From assembly GCA_902774365.1 (NCBI GenBank), contig CACYHX010000017.1, positions 1-64,000 of the forward strand: a stretch of 64,000 bases of DNA, read 5' to 3'. The notes under the pieces were generated by a model. That model was given only the letters and a program-made list of their open reading frames with translations, made no database searches and was not told the DNA's origin. The translations under genes and the position numbers were made by a program. Below, piece after piece: positions 9,235-18,103 of this stretch. Position 1 is the stretch's first letter. The number at the start of each line of letters is the position of its first letter. Origin of the DNA: an uncultured Bacteroidia bacterium (lineage in GTDB: Bacteria > Bacteroidota > Bacteroidia > Bacteroidales > F082).

Positions 9235-9351
9235 GGAATCGCTTCGCGAGAAATCATTCAAAAATCAATTTCAAAAAATCTTACAAAATCAAATCCTCTG
9301 ATTTTGAACGGTTTTATGAAGATTTTCTTTAGATTTCTTGCGAAGCAATCC
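9235..9351. repeat. Palindromic element C, copy 1 (~117 bases)
   Basis: The outer arms ggaatcgcttcgcgagaaatc (9235-9255) and gatttcttgcgaagcaatcc (9332-9351) pair almost fully. The interior is A+T rich with further short inverted repeats around aaaatc and gatttt. A related copy is at 43241-43358. It fills the gap between two convergent genes and may double as a terminator. Confidence 0.6.
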
Positions 9352-9358
9352 TAGATGA

Positions 9359-10279
9359 TCAGCAAAACAATTCTTCAACGTTTCGAACAACGATGCCCAA
9401 CCGAAGCACAAATGCCTCTTCGGTGGCGAAGCCGATGTGCGGCAGCATGATGAGATTGGGGACGCCAAACAACGGGTTGTCTTGCTTCAAAGGCGGCTCG
9501 CTACCATAGACATCGGTGGCGGCACCTGCAATCCTCCCTTCCTTCAAGGCATGGACCAAGGCCTGTTCGTTCACCACAGGACCACGCGCCGTATTGATCA
9601 AGATAGCGCTCGACTTCATCAAGGCGAAGTCCTTCTCGGTGATGAAGTCACGCGTCTCGGCATTCAAGGCAATATGCAAGGTAACGATGTCGGATTCTTT
9701 CAACAAAGTCTCCTTGTCGACAAACGTCACACCCTCGACTTGCTTCGGGGTGCGGTTCCAGGCCAGCACCTTACAGCCAAACGCATTCGCCAATTTGGCC
9801 ACACGTTGCCCGATGTTGCCCATACCGATGATGCCAACAGTCTTGCCTCCGATTTCACGTCCAGGCATGATACCCTTGCGGTTGCACTGACGCGTAATCG
9901 CATCGTTTTCAAGCACTTTACGATACACATCAATTATCATGGCGATGGCGAGTTCGGCCACGGCCTCGGTGCTGTAGCCCGCCGCGTTCTTCACGACGAT
10001 GCCACGACGTTGGCATTCCTCCATGTCGATGTGGTCCAAGCCCGTGAAGGCGATGGAGAGCATCTTCAGGTTGGGGCAGGCATCAAGGAAATCCTTGCGC
10101 AGCGGGATATTACTCTCGATGATGACCTCGGCGCCTTCTGCACGGCGTTTCAATTCATCAAGGTTCTCGTTGCGGTCGGGATAGATGACTACTTCGTGGC
10201 CGGCTTTTTTCAAGCCTTCGCAGGCGGCTTCGATTTGCTGGACTTTCAAGCCCAGCGGCTCCAAAAAAACGATTTTCAT
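9359..10279 (-). CDS. D-isomer-specific 2-hydroxyacid dehydrogenase (NAD-dependent)
   Basis: The product has 306 residues. The Rossmann dinucleotide motif is GKTVGIIGMGNIGQRVAKLA. The family catalytic regions are visible: INTARGPVVNEQALVHAL with its Arg, and LPHIGFATEEA with the His. Members interconvert 2-keto and D-2-hydroxy acids, for example phosphoglycerate (SerA), glycerate or lactate. No C-terminal ACT domain is present, so it is not a full-length regulated SerA. A serC or other serine gene is not adjacent, and the substrate stays open. The gene precedes palindromic element B1 and may follow ridA in one transcript. Confidence 0.85.
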   Translation of the reverse strand: MKIVFLEPLGLKVQQIEAACEGLKKAGHEVVIYPDRNENLDELKRRAEGAEVIIESNIPLRKDFLDACPNLKMLSIAFTGLDHIDMEECQRRGIVVKNAAGYSTEAVAELAIAMIIDVYRKVLENDAITRQCNRKGIMPGREIGGKTVGIIGMGNIGQRVAKLANAFGCKVLAWNRTPKQVEGVTFVDKETLLKESDIVTLHIALNAETRDFITEKDFALMKSSAILINTARGPVVNEQALVHALKEGRIAGAATDVYGSEPPLKQDNPLFGVPNLIMLPHIGFATEEAFVLRLGIVVRNVEELFC

Positions 10280-10297
10280 GGTTCCATCATTTTAATC

Positions 10298-10401
10298 ATA
10301 ACGTCCATAGATTCGCTTCGGATTTTGAAGGCATAGATACACTCGCCTTTCAGGCTCGGTATGACATGCCTTCAAAATCCTCGAAATGACATGGACGTTA
10401 T
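10298..10401. repeat. Palindromic element B, copy 1 (~104 bases)
   Basis: This is a nested palindrome: outer arms ataacgtccat (10298-10308) and atggacgttat (10391-10401), inner arms gattttgaaggcat and atgccttcaaaatc. The core, catagatacactcg...ctcggtatgacatg, recurs inside waaA at 61541-61579. The right outer arm supplies the ridA stop codon (10398-10400), so the element abuts that gene exactly. Confidence 0.7.
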
Positions 10402-10772
10402 TTTGCGGCAATCATTTCGATTTCGACCAGGGCTTTCTTGGGTAACTCCTTCACGGCGAAGGCGGCACGAGCAGGATAGTCGCCCTTGAAATACTTGCCA
10501 TACACGGCATTCATCTCGCCAAAGTAGCTCATGTCGGCGAGATAGCACACCGACTTCACCACATTGTCGAAGGTGCAGCCCGCCTCGTTGAGGATGGCCT
10601 CAAGGTTTTTCATGCTCTGCTCGGTCTGGGCCGCGACGCCTTCCGGCATCTCGCCCGTGGCAGGGTTGATGGGCAGCTGACCCGAGATAAACACCATTCC
10701 GTTGGCCTCGATGGCCTGGCTGTAGGGACCTATGGCTCCTGGAGCCTTTGTCGTAGCGATAACTTTTTTCAT
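10398..10772 (-). CDS. ridA: RidA family enamine/imine deaminase
   Basis: The product has 124 residues, the normal length for the YjgF/YER057c/UK114 family. Motifs are APGAIGPYSQAIEANGMVFI at the N-terminus, SGQLPINPATGE, and the catalytic-site strand PARAAFAVKELPKKALVEIE, with the conserved Arg. RidA trimers hydrolyse reactive 2-aminoacrylate and related imines released by PLP enzymes. The stop codon lies in the right arm of palindromic element B1. A promoter at 10802 faces the gene and is divergent from the DivIC promoter. Confidence 0.94.
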   Translation of the reverse strand: MKKVIATTKAPGAIGPYSQAIEANGMVFISGQLPINPATGEMPEGVAAQTEQSMKNLEAILNEAGCTFDNVVKSVCYLADMSYFGEMNAVYGKYFKGDYPARAAFAVKELPKKALVEIEMIAAK

Positions 10773-10801
10773 GGTTGTAAAATTTAAATGTTATTTGAGC
10801 G

Positions 10802-10809
10802 CAAAATTA
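10802..10809 (-). promoter_or_regulatory. -7 box TAATTTTG for ridA
   Basis: caaaatta on the plus strand gives TAATTTTG, 29 bases upstream of the ridA ATG. Confidence 0.55.
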
Positions 10810-10841
10810 AGAAAAAGGTCTTTCGGTTCGTAGAAAATATA

Positions 10842-10849
10842 TACCTTTG
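10842..10849 (+). promoter_or_regulatory. -7 box TACCTTTG for the DivIC operon
   Basis: TACCTTTG is an exact match, 40 bases before the ATG at 10890. Confidence 0.55.
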
Positions 10850-10889
10850 CGCTTCGAAAATACTCCATCTTTCTACAAGCTCAACAACC

Positions 10890-11186
10890 ATGACATTCAA
10901 GAAAGTCCTACGCAAACTCAACAACCGCTATGTCTACGCCTCTTTGGTGTTCTTGGTGGTCATGCTCTTCATCGACCAGTTCAACCTCTTTGAACAAATC
11001 AGGCTGCATAGGTCGTTGAAGGATCAACATCAGCAAATCGAGTACTACGAGAACGAAATCAAGGATAGCAAGGCCTACCTGGATGCCCTTCAAAACGACA
11101 CCGCTACGATGGAGAAGGTGGCTCGCGAGCAATATATGATGAAACGTGATAACGAAGTCGTCTATCTAATTGAAACTCAAGAATGA
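10890..11186 (+). CDS. Septum formation initiator (FtsB/DivIC-like)
   Basis: The product has 98 residues. A short basic N-terminus (MTFKKVLRKLNNRYVY) is followed by one membrane segment (ASLVFLVVMLFIDQFNLF) and then a coiled coil (KDQHQQIEYYENEIKDSKAY). The tail (MEKVAREQYMMKRDNEVVYL) is typical of the FtsB/DivIC family, whose members form a complex with FtsL and FtsQ at the division site. The start is the ATG after the promoter; the frame stays open upstream but across the promoter. The stop overlaps the next gene's start by 4 bases (ATGA), so the two are probably co-translated. Confidence 0.85.
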   Translation: MTFKKVLRKLNNRYVYASLVFLVVMLFIDQFNLFEQIRLHRSLKDQHQQIEYYENEIKDSKAYLDALQNDTATMEKVAREQYMMKRDNEVVYLIETQE

Positions 11187-13663
11187 AGACCGACCTCCGC
11201 ATAAAGACCCTTCCTCTTCTATTTTTCTTTTTCCTTCTTTTCTCGGTGCAAAGCCTGTTTGCCCAGTCGCACACCTTGAGCGGAAAAGTCATCGACGAGC
11301 GCAACCGCCAAGCCATGGCTTTCGTCAACGTGGTCGTCAACGACGGTCTCAACGGTGTCATCACCGACATCGACGGCAGGTATGAAATCACCGCCAACGA
11401 GCCCATCATGAAAGTCAAGTTCTCGTCCATCGGCTACGAGCCCAAGGAAGTCACCTTACAAGACGGACAAAAGAAGTGCAACGTCGCCTTGACGCCCAAG
11501 ACCTTCGAGCTAGGCGAAGTCACCGTGGAGGCAGGCGAGAACCCAGCCCACCGCATCATCGACAGCCTCATGGCCCACCGCAAGGCCAACAACCCCAATT
11601 CGTTGGATTCGTACACCTACAAGATCTACGACAAGATGGTCTTCACCATCGACAGCAGCAGCTTCGACCAGGCCTTGGCCAACGACTCCATCAAAGAGAA
11701 GAACGACCTGCGGCTCCTCGACAGCATCCTGAAAAAGAGCGACCTGATGGTGATGGAGACCGCCTCGGAGGTGATGTTTATGGCGCCCGACCGCAAACTG
11801 CAACACGTGCTCGGCACCAAAGTGTCAGGCATGAAAGAGCCGACGTTCATCTACCTGGTCAACAGCATGCAAAGCATCAGCTTCTACGACGAGACCATCA
11901 GCATCCTCGGCACCGACTACGTCAACCCCATCAGCCGCGGCAGCAAGAAGCATTATTTCTTCGGTTTGGAGGCGGTGAGCCCCATCGGACAGGGCGACTC
12001 GCTCTATGTGATTTCATTCCACCCCATGCGGGGCAGCTCGTTCAACGGCCTGCGCGGCACGATGACTGTCAACAGCGACGGCTGGGCACTGCAAAGTGTG
12101 AAGGCCTCGCCCGACGAGAAAGGCGACCTCTTTGAGGCCAGCATCCAGCAGCTGTACCAAAAGGTGGAAGGACAATGGTTCCCGAAACAACTCAACACCA
12201 ACCTGTTGTACCTAGGCATGAAGGTCAACCTGGACGGTGGCAGTTTCCCCTTGGTCGCCGTCGGCAAGAGCTACCTCAGCGACATTGAGATCAACCCCGA
12301 ACTCAGCAAACGGCAATTCTCCGACATCGAAATCAAGGTGGACCCCGATGTCGCCTTCCGTGACGAGAGTTTCTGGAACGCCCACCGCATCGACTCGCTG
12401 ACCGAGCGCGTCAAGGCGACCTATATACTCGTCGACTCGCTCACCGCAGGCACCAACATCTTCGACCGCGTGATGAACCTGGCCACTAACTATTTGTACG
12501 AGTCCGCCATCCCCATCGGCTTCATCAGCCTCGACCTCGACCGTATCATCAGGCTCTCGGCCTCACGAGGCTGGTATTTTGGCTTGGGTGCAAAAACCAA
12601 CGACCGCCTCTCGCGATGGTTCAGCATTGACGGGCACTTCGGCTATTGGACCCACATCAAAAGTTGGGACTACGGTGGCGGCCTGAAACTGAAACTCAAC
12701 CGCGACCGACAGATGGAGCTTGACTTGAAATACGCACACGGCTCCGAAGTCATGGGCGAATTCAACGGTATGCTTGAACTCGACAACGGCTCAGAGCTCT
12801 CGCAATACAACTACAAATACGCCTTCTACGAAAACATCCGCACGCGCAGCGACAGGTTCGACATCACCTACTCCACCCGCTTCGCACGCCATTTCAAGGC
12901 TTATCTCAACCTCAGCAGGAGCAACAAAACCTATGCTCAAAAGATATTCTATCTCAACCCCGCCGACACACTGACGGGAGATTTATCAGGAGGCATCTTC
13001 ACCACCGCGGAACTCAAACTCAGGTTCGCCTACAACGAGAAGTTCCTCAGCACGCCACAAGGCCTGCGCACATTAGGCACGCTCTACCCCATCGTATGGG
13101 TTTCGTACCAACACTGCTTCCCCAACATCTTGGGCAGCCAGTATGAATACGACCGTCTCAAGCTCGAGGTAAGCAAGAACTTTTATACGCGTTATTTGGG
13201 CTTTTCCAAGGTCATCTTGCAAGCCGGCTATGCCACCAAGACCTGTCCCGTGATGGAGACCTTCAACATCTTAGGCACCTACCAGCGCTTCGGCTTGTAT
13301 TCGCCTGGCAGCTTCAGCACCATGCGCATGGATGAGTTTTTCTGCGACCGCTTTGTGGCTCTTTATCTGAGCCATAACTTCAACGGCATGCTCTGGAAGA
13401 CCAACTCGCAATGGTTCAAGCCCGAGCTGTCGCTCGTAACCAACATCGGCTGGGGCGACATGCCGCGTGCCACTGCTTGTCCCGACAAAAACTTCGAGAC
13501 GATGAACAAAGGCTATTTCGAGAGCGGCATCGTCGTCGACGGACTGCTTTCCGTCTCCATATCGAAAATCGGCGCAGGTGTGTTCTACCGCTATGGACCT
13601 TATAGCCTGCCCAACGTCTGGGACAACTTTGCCTGGAAATTCTGTGCCACCATTGATCTTTAG
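11183..13663 (+). CDS. Outer-membrane protein with carboxypeptidase-like regulatory domain (DUF5686 type)
   Basis: The product has 826 residues, with a signal peptide ending SLFAQ. Residues ~30-110 are a CarboxypepD_reg-like beta-sandwich: LSGKVIDERNRQAMAFVNVV, then VITDIDGRYEI and IGYEPKEV. The remainder matches the DUF5686 family: HRIIDSLMAHRKANNP, then alternating amphipathic strands up to the end, with aromatic residues near the C-terminus (VWDNFAWKFCATIDL), which suggests a beta-barrel. Family members are common in Bacteroidota outer membranes and their function is not established. It is translationally coupled to the DivIC-like gene. Confidence 0.8.
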   Translation: MKTDLRIKTLPLLFFFFLLFSVQSLFAQSHTLSGKVIDERNRQAMAFVNVVVNDGLNGVITDIDGRYEITANEPIMKVKFSSIGYEPKEVTLQDGQKKCNVALTPKTFELGEVTVEAGENPAHRIIDSLMAHRKANNPNSLDSYTYKIYDKMVFTIDSSSFDQALANDSIKEKNDLRLLDSILKKSDLMVMETASEVMFMAPDRKLQHVLGTKVSGMKEPTFIYLVNSMQSISFYDETISILGTDYVNPISRGSKKHYFFGLEAVSPIGQGDSLYVISFHPMRGSSFNGLRGTMTVNSDGWALQSVKASPDEKGDLFEASIQQLYQKVEGQWFPKQLNTNLLYLGMKVNLDGGSFPLVAVGKSYLSDIEINPELSKRQFSDIEIKVDPDVAFRDESFWNAHRIDSLTERVKATYILVDSLTAGTNIFDRVMNLATNYLYESAIPIGFISLDLDRIIRLSASRGWYFGLGAKTNDRLSRWFSIDGHFGYWTHIKSWDYGGGLKLKLNRDRQMELDLKYAHGSEVMGEFNGMLELDNGSELSQYNYKYAFYENIRTRSDRFDITYSTRFARHFKAYLNLSRSNKTYAQKIFYLNPADTLTGDLSGGIFTTAELKLRFAYNEKFLSTPQGLRTLGTLYPIVWVSYQHCFPNILGSQYEYDRLKLEVSKNFYTRYLGFSKVILQAGYATKTCPVMETFNILGTYQRFGLYSPGSFSTMRMDEFFCDRFVALYLSHNFNGMLWKTNSQWFKPELSLVTNIGWGDMPRATACPDKNFETMNKGYFESGIVVDGLLSVSISKIGAGVFYRYGPYSLPNVWDNFAWKFCATIDL

Positions 13664-13693
13664 TTAGGAGTTAGGATTTAGCAGTTAGGAGTT

Positions 13694-14686
13694 ATGAAAA
13701 GGATTTTCATTTGGTTTGTAGGTTTGGCGATTTTGGCGTCGTGCGGGCAGCAGCCGAAGAAGATGGTGCTGCAAGGCTTGGCACAAGGGTCGTATTATGC
13801 CATCACCTATTACGACGAACAAGGACGCAATTTCCAGCGCGACATCGACTCCATCTTCCATGCCGTCGACATGTCGGTCAACCTGTGGGTCGACAGCTCG
13901 GTGATTTCCAGAGTCAACCGCAACGAAGAAGTCGTGCTCGACCAAATCTTCATCGACAACTTCAACATCGCGCAACAAGCCGCACAACTCTCCGACGGCT
14001 ATTTCGACCCCACCATCTCGCCCATCGTGGCCGCTTGGGGCTTCAGCTACAAACACGGCGACAGCATCACGCCCCAACTCATCGACAGCCTAAAACTATT
14101 GGTCGATTATCGCAAAGTCCGCATCGAAGAGGGTAAGGTCGTCAAAGAAAACCCTGCCATGACCTTGGACTTCAACGCCGTCGCACAAGGCTACACTTCC
14201 GATATGATTGCGGCGTTCTTAGACAGCCGTGACATCAAAAACTACCTGGTCGACACGGGCGGCGAAATCATGGCCAAAGGCGGCAAACCTAACGGCCAGC
14301 CGTGGATTGTGGGCATCGAGAAGCCCGCAGAAAGCATGAACTCCGAACAAGTAGTGCAGACGCGCCTGGCCCTGCGCGACAAAGGACTTGTCACCTCCGG
14401 CAGCACCCGAAAATACGTGGAACGCGACGGCAAACGTTACTCCCACTGCATCGACCCCCACACGGGCTATCCCGTAGAGCACCAGGTGCTCAGCGTGACC
14501 GTGTTGGCCGGGACCTCGGTCTGGGCCGACGCGCTGGCCTCCATCTGCATGGTGATGGGCATGGAGCAGTCGTTGCCGTTCATCGAAAGCATGGACGGCG
14601 TGGAAGCTTATTACATCTTCGTCAACGAGAAAGGTGAGTTGGAGACCTTTGCCACGGAGGGGTTCAAGAAACTGATTGTGGAATAA
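13694..14686 (+). CDS. apbE: FAD:protein FMN transferase (ApbE), lipoprotein
   Basis: The product has 330 residues. The N-terminus MKRIFIWFVGLAILASCGQ ends in a lipobox cysteine. ApbE hallmarks are the N-terminal GLAQGSYYAITYYDEQG, then TLDFNAVAQGYTSDMI, VDTGGEIMAKGGKPNGQPWI, and YSHCIDPHTGYPV. ApbE attaches FMN through a phosphoester bond to threonines of periplasmic proteins such as NqrB/NqrC and RnfG, using FAD and Mg. The 30-base gap before it contains direct repeats of agttaggagtt. It may be read from the DivIC promoter. No Nqr or Rnf genes are in view. Confidence 0.92.
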   Translation: MKRIFIWFVGLAILASCGQQPKKMVLQGLAQGSYYAITYYDEQGRNFQRDIDSIFHAVDMSVNLWVDSSVISRVNRNEEVVLDQIFIDNFNIAQQAAQLSDGYFDPTISPIVAAWGFSYKHGDSITPQLIDSLKLLVDYRKVRIEEGKVVKENPAMTLDFNAVAQGYTSDMIAAFLDSRDIKNYLVDTGGEIMAKGGKPNGQPWIVGIEKPAESMNSEQVVQTRLALRDKGLVTSGSTRKYVERDGKRYSHCIDPHTGYPVEHQVLSVTVLAGTSVWADALASICMVMGMEQSLPFIESMDGVEAYYIFVNEKGELETFATEGFKKLIVE

Positions 14687-14717
14687 AAAAATAAGTCGCT
14701 GAAAACCAGCGACTTAT
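14685..14717 (-). terminator. Intrinsic terminator of tRNA-Lys
   Basis: Perfect 11-base arms ataagtcgctg and cagcgacttat with a 5-base loop. On the minus strand the stem is followed by seven T (14690-14684), just after the tRNA 3' end. It also lies directly behind apbE. Confidence 0.75.
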
Positions 14718-14722
14718 CTTGG

Positions 14723-14795
14723 TACTCCCGCAGGGGGTCGAACCCTGGACACCCTGATTAAGAGTCAGGTGCTCTACCAACTGAGCTACGGAAGC
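14723..14795 (-). tRNA. tRNA-Lys (anticodon CUU)
   Basis: The minus-strand sequence folds into a 73-base cloverleaf with these parts: acceptor GCTTCCG/CGGGAGT with discriminator A, D-arm GCTC AGTTGGTA GAGC, anticodon arm CCTGA-CTCTTAA-TCAGG, and T-arm CAGGG-TTCGACC-CCCTG. The loop gives anticodon CTT, reading AAG (Lys). CCA is encoded at 14720-14722. The G1-U72 pair in the acceptor stem is a wobble. A promoter lies at 14811 and a terminator at 14685. Confidence 0.93.
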
Positions 14796-14810
14796 ATCGG
14801 TTTGCGGGTG

Positions 14811-14818
14811 CAAAAGTA
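14811..14818 (-). promoter_or_regulatory. -7 box TACTTTTG for tRNA-Lys
   Basis: caaaagta on the plus strand gives TACTTTTG, 16 bases upstream of the tRNA 5' end. The next ~90 bases to the LytTR stop codon are T-rich and hold nothing recognisable. Confidence 0.6.
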
Positions 14819-14917
14819 CAACCTTTTTTCTTACAATAGACCTTTTTCTACAACTTTTTTTCTTTTCAATATGTATTATATTGAGATTCAGTTATTTATA
14901 AAAAGAAGAAAATTGGC

Positions 14918-15679
14918 TTAATTCGAGAACCAATGCTTGAATTCCGCCACGCGCGCCTTACTGACGATGATCTTCTCAGGCGTTTCCATGACCAGGTTGA
15001 TGGCCAATTTGTTGCCGAACCACACCGAAACGTCCTTGACGGCGCTGCGCGAGATGACGAACTGGCGGTTAGCGCGGAAAAACTCCTTCGGGTCGAGTTG
15101 GGCCATCAGGTCGTCCAAAGTCTGGGTCAGATAGTATTCCTTGTGTTCCATCGACACCAACTTCACCGTCTTCGCTTCGATATAGGCATAGGCGATGTTG
15201 GCGGTGGGTAGCGGCACCAGTTTGTCGCGTTCAGGCAGCAGGAAGCAGCGCCTATAGCTGCTCTTTTGCGTCAACTGGTAAAGCAGCGCCTCAATATTGC
15301 CGCTGTTGCTGTTTTGTCGCCCCAAGTCCAACATACGATATTTGCGCATGGCGTGCTCCAACGCTTCCTTGCTGATGGGCTTCAGCAGGTAGTCGATGCT
15401 GTTCACCTCAAAGGCTTTCAGTGCATATTCATCGTATGCCGTAGTGAAGATGACCGGACAGGTAATGTCGACACGTTCGAAAATGGTGAAGGAGGAGCCG
15501 TCAGCCAAGTGGATGTCCATAAACATCAAGTCGGGCATGGGGTTCTCCTCTATCCATGCCACACTGTCCTCGATGGACTCAAGAACGGCAACAATTTCAG
15601 TCTCGGGGCTTACTTCGCCTAGCAACTTTTGCAAGGTCTTGGCGGCCATGATTTCGTCTTCGATGATGAGCGCTTTCAT
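14918..15679 (-). CDS. LytTR-type response regulator
   Basis: The product has 253 residues. The N-terminal receiver domain starts MKALIIEDEIMAAKTLQKLL, with the acidic pair ED; the phosphoacceptor Asp is in LMFMDIHLADGSS, and the switch Thr and Lys are in FTTAYDEYALKAF and YLLKPI. The C-terminal LytTR DNA-binding domain includes YRRCFLLPERDKLVPL and EFFRANRQFVISRSAV. Such regulators bind paired direct repeats upstream of target promoters. It is the last gene of the efflux operon, 8 bases after its partner kinase. Confidence 0.94.
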   Translation of the reverse strand: MKALIIEDEIMAAKTLQKLLGEVSPETEIVAVLESIEDSVAWIEENPMPDLMFMDIHLADGSSFTIFERVDITCPVIFTTAYDEYALKAFEVNSIDYLLKPISKEALEHAMRKYRMLDLGRQNSNSGNIEALLYQLTQKSSYRRCFLLPERDKLVPLPTANIAYAYIEAKTVKLVSMEHKEYYLTQTLDDLMAQLDPKEFFRANRQFVISRSAVKDVSVWFGNKLAINLVMETPEKIIVSKARVAEFKHWFSN

Positions 15680-15687
15680 AGGGCAAT

Positions 15688-16872
15688 TTAGTTTTCTTTC
15701 AGTGGCAAAGTTACGCTAAAATTCTTTCCATCGTCAAAAATTTCAACATTTTCGTTCCATTTGAGCCGATAACGCTCCGACAAATTGGCCAATCCAATGC
15801 CGGTTCCTTCTTCTTTTCCGATTTTTGGCTGAATTTCATTACTGATTATCAAATGGTTATCATCATCAGTATAAACACGCACCGTCAGAGGCTGTTTCGA
15901 TGAGATGACATTGTGTTTGATGGCGTTTTCAATCAGCCCTTGAATGGAGAGCGGCAACACATGATAGTGGTCGTATTTGCCGTGGTCGATGCTGTGCTCA
16001 AACTTCAGGTTGTCGCCATAGCGCATCTTCATCATCTTACAATAGGAGCGCACACAATCCAACTCATTTTCCAAAGTCACCACTTCCTCATTCTTTAAGG
16101 TGTAGCGCAACACCGAAGAAAGCTGATGGACAAAATCCTCGGCTTTATTGGCGTCAATGTCGATAAGCGACTTTAACGTGTTCAGCGAATTGAAGAGGAA
16201 ATGTGGATCCATCTGTGTTTTCAAGGTTTCGTAACGCGAGGTCAAGTTTTCAGCTCGTAGGGTCTCGTTCTCGACATCTGCCACTTTCTCACGATGCAGT
16301 GCACGCAACAAATACACCGCCATGACAGCAATAGACATCAACGAGCAGTCGCCCAAATAGCCTCTCATTATATACTGAAACGTCGTTCTAGGTGGCCCCG
16401 GACGTTCGGAAAAGACCCCCAATTGCAACAGGGTACACATAGCGCTCAGCACAAAAGTAATCACCAATGTGCCCAGAATAACCACCATCAATTCATCAAT
16501 CCGGCGCTTGATGTTCCTGCCAAAAACCATCTTGCAATACAACACCACTGCAAAAACCATGATGAAAGTAAGCGGTATGTTCAACACGATCTTCTTGTAA
16601 AAATACCTCCTGGCGGCTTCCGGCGACTCGAAGAATTCTCTTCTCCTCTCATGGGTATTGGTACGAGCATCACGGAACTGCACCGCATTTGTGTCGTCGT
16701 TGTCCTCTTCCAAAACTTGCTCTGTCTCTTGGTTGTCAAACGTAGGCCTGCTGAAATAATGATTCAACGTAAACAAAAAATAATAGGCCATCGTGACGAC
16801 CACAGAAAGGAAAACTATCCTCTTGAGCGACATATAATTGTCTACTTCGATATTTGTAGTGGCTGCATTCAT
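15688..16872 (-). CDS. LytS-type sensor histidine kinase
   Basis: The product has 394 residues with about four membrane segments (MAYYFLFTLNHYF, IPLTFIMVFAVVLYCKMVF, LVITFVLSAMCTLLQLG, MSIAVMAVYLLRAL). A large soluble loop after the first segment (residues ~35-85) may face the periplasm and sense a signal. The His_kinase domain has the phosphoacceptor in QMDPHFLFNSLNTLKSLID, then the ATP-binding N-box region IQGLIENAIKHNV and GTGIGLANLSERY. An alternative start at the Met of MSLKRIV (16833) is possible. It lies 9 bases after the permease gene and 8 bases before the regulator gene. Confidence 0.92.
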   Translation of the reverse strand: MNAATTNIEVDNYMSLKRIVFLSVVVTMAYYFLFTLNHYFSRPTFDNQETEQVLEEDNDDTNAVQFRDARTNTHERRREFFESPEAARRYFYKKIVLNIPLTFIMVFAVVLYCKMVFGRNIKRRIDELMVVILGTLVITFVLSAMCTLLQLGVFSERPGPPRTTFQYIMRGYLGDCSLMSIAVMAVYLLRALHREKVADVENETLRAENLTSRYETLKTQMDPHFLFNSLNTLKSLIDIDANKAEDFVHQLSSVLRYTLKNEEVVTLENELDCVRSYCKMMKMRYGDNLKFEHSIDHGKYDHYHVLPLSIQGLIENAIKHNVISSKQPLTVRVYTDDDNHLIISNEIQPKIGKEEGTGIGLANLSERYRLKWNENVEIFDDGKNFSVTLPLKEN

Positions 16873-16881
16873 CGGCTATGG

Positions 16882-18102
16882 TTATTCATATCTTAATGCA
16901 TTGATCGGGTCGGTGCGCGAGGCCTTCAAGGCGGGGAAGAAACCAGCGATGAGACCCAAGATGGCACACGACACGAAGGAAATGACCATCCAGAGCACGT
17001 TGACGACGTAAGGCAACGACATGGCCATGGAGACCACATACGACAGCAGCAGTCCCAGCAGCATGCCCAATACGCCACCGATAAGGCTCAGGATCATACT
17101 CTCGGTGAGGAACTGCATCAGGATGGCGGCATTCTTCGCGCCAATCGACATGCGCAAGCCAATCTCCTTGGTGCGCTCCGTCACGGTGACGTACATGATG
17201 TTCATGATGCCGATGACACCCACCAGCAACGATATCAAGGCGATGGCAACGAGCACCGTGGTGATCATGCCCGTCATCGACGACATCATCTCCAGCATCT
17301 CCTGCTGAGTGCGTACCTCAAAGTCGTCCTCACCACCTTCAGGGATCTTATGCGAAGCCCTCAAGATGCTCTCAACCTCCTCCACGGCGGCCTCTGCCAC
17401 GTTTTCCGACGCGGCAGAGCACACAATCTGTTGGATGTAGTCGACACCCAACATACGCTTCTGCACCGTGCTATAAGGCATCACCACAAGGTCGTCCTGG
17501 TCCATGCCCATGCCGTTTTGTCCCTTCTCTTTCAAGGTACCAATGACTTTGAACGGCATGTTGCCTACACGGATGGTCTTGCCAATGGGGTCTTCACCAT
17601 CATCAAACAACTCTTTCACGATAGTCTGACCGATTAAACCCACCTTGGCATATTTCTTCACGTCTTCTTCGCTAAAGTTGACACCCGTGGCAATTTCGTA
17701 TTTGCGGATTTCAAGGTAATCGGGCGAGCCTCCATACACGGTACCCGACCAGTTTTTGGATCCGTTCACCAACTGCCCGCCGCTGTTGACCACCGGGCTG
17801 ACCGCAGTGACGTTTTTGGCGCCCTTGGCAATCAGCTCGCAGTCCCTGACCTTGAGCGACTGCACGTTGCTCGAGCCCATGCTGACGCCGCCACGCCTTT
17901 GGTTGGCACGCATCACCATGATGAGGTTGGTGCCCATGTCGGAGAGTTGGTTGGCGGTGCTCTGCTTCAGCCCCTCGCCCAAGTTGACCACGGCGATGAC
18001 GGCGGCGATGCCGATGACGATGCCGAGCATGGAAAGCGCCGAGCGCGTCTTGTTACGCAGCAGGGCTTTCACCGAGATTCTTATGAGATTCAGTATATCC
18101 AT
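16882..18102 (-). CDS. MacB-like ABC transporter permease
   Basis: The product has 406 residues. An N-terminal membrane helix follows LLRNKTRSALSMLGIVIGIA, the hallmark start of the MacB/FtsX family. A large periplasmic domain (residues ~45-270) comes next, then three C-terminal helices, including MITTVLVAIALISLLVGVIG, the TERTKEIGLRMSIGAKNAAI motif and the final segment ending ASRTDPINALRYE. MacB drives export across the outer membrane through a TolC-like channel with a MacA-like adaptor, by a mechanical periplasmic movement. Unlike E. coli MacB, the ATPase is a separate gene immediately before it. Confidence 0.93.
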   Translation of the reverse strand: MDILNLIRISVKALLRNKTRSALSMLGIVIGIAAVIAVVNLGEGLKQSTANQLSDMGTNLIMVMRANQRRGGVSMGSSNVQSLKVRDCELIAKGAKNVTAVSPVVNSGGQLVNGSKNWSGTVYGGSPDYLEIRKYEIATGVNFSEEDVKKYAKVGLIGQTIVKELFDDGEDPIGKTIRVGNMPFKVIGTLKEKGQNGMGMDQDDLVVMPYSTVQKRMLGVDYIQQIVCSAASENVAEAAVEEVESILRASHKIPEGGEDDFEVRTQQEMLEMMSSMTGMITTVLVAIALISLLVGVIGIMNIMYVTVTERTKEIGLRMSIGAKNAAILMQFLTESMILSLIGGVLGMLLGLLLSYVVSMAMSLPYVVNVLWMVISFVSCAILGLIAGFFPALKASRTDPINALRYE

Positions 18103-18103
18103 G

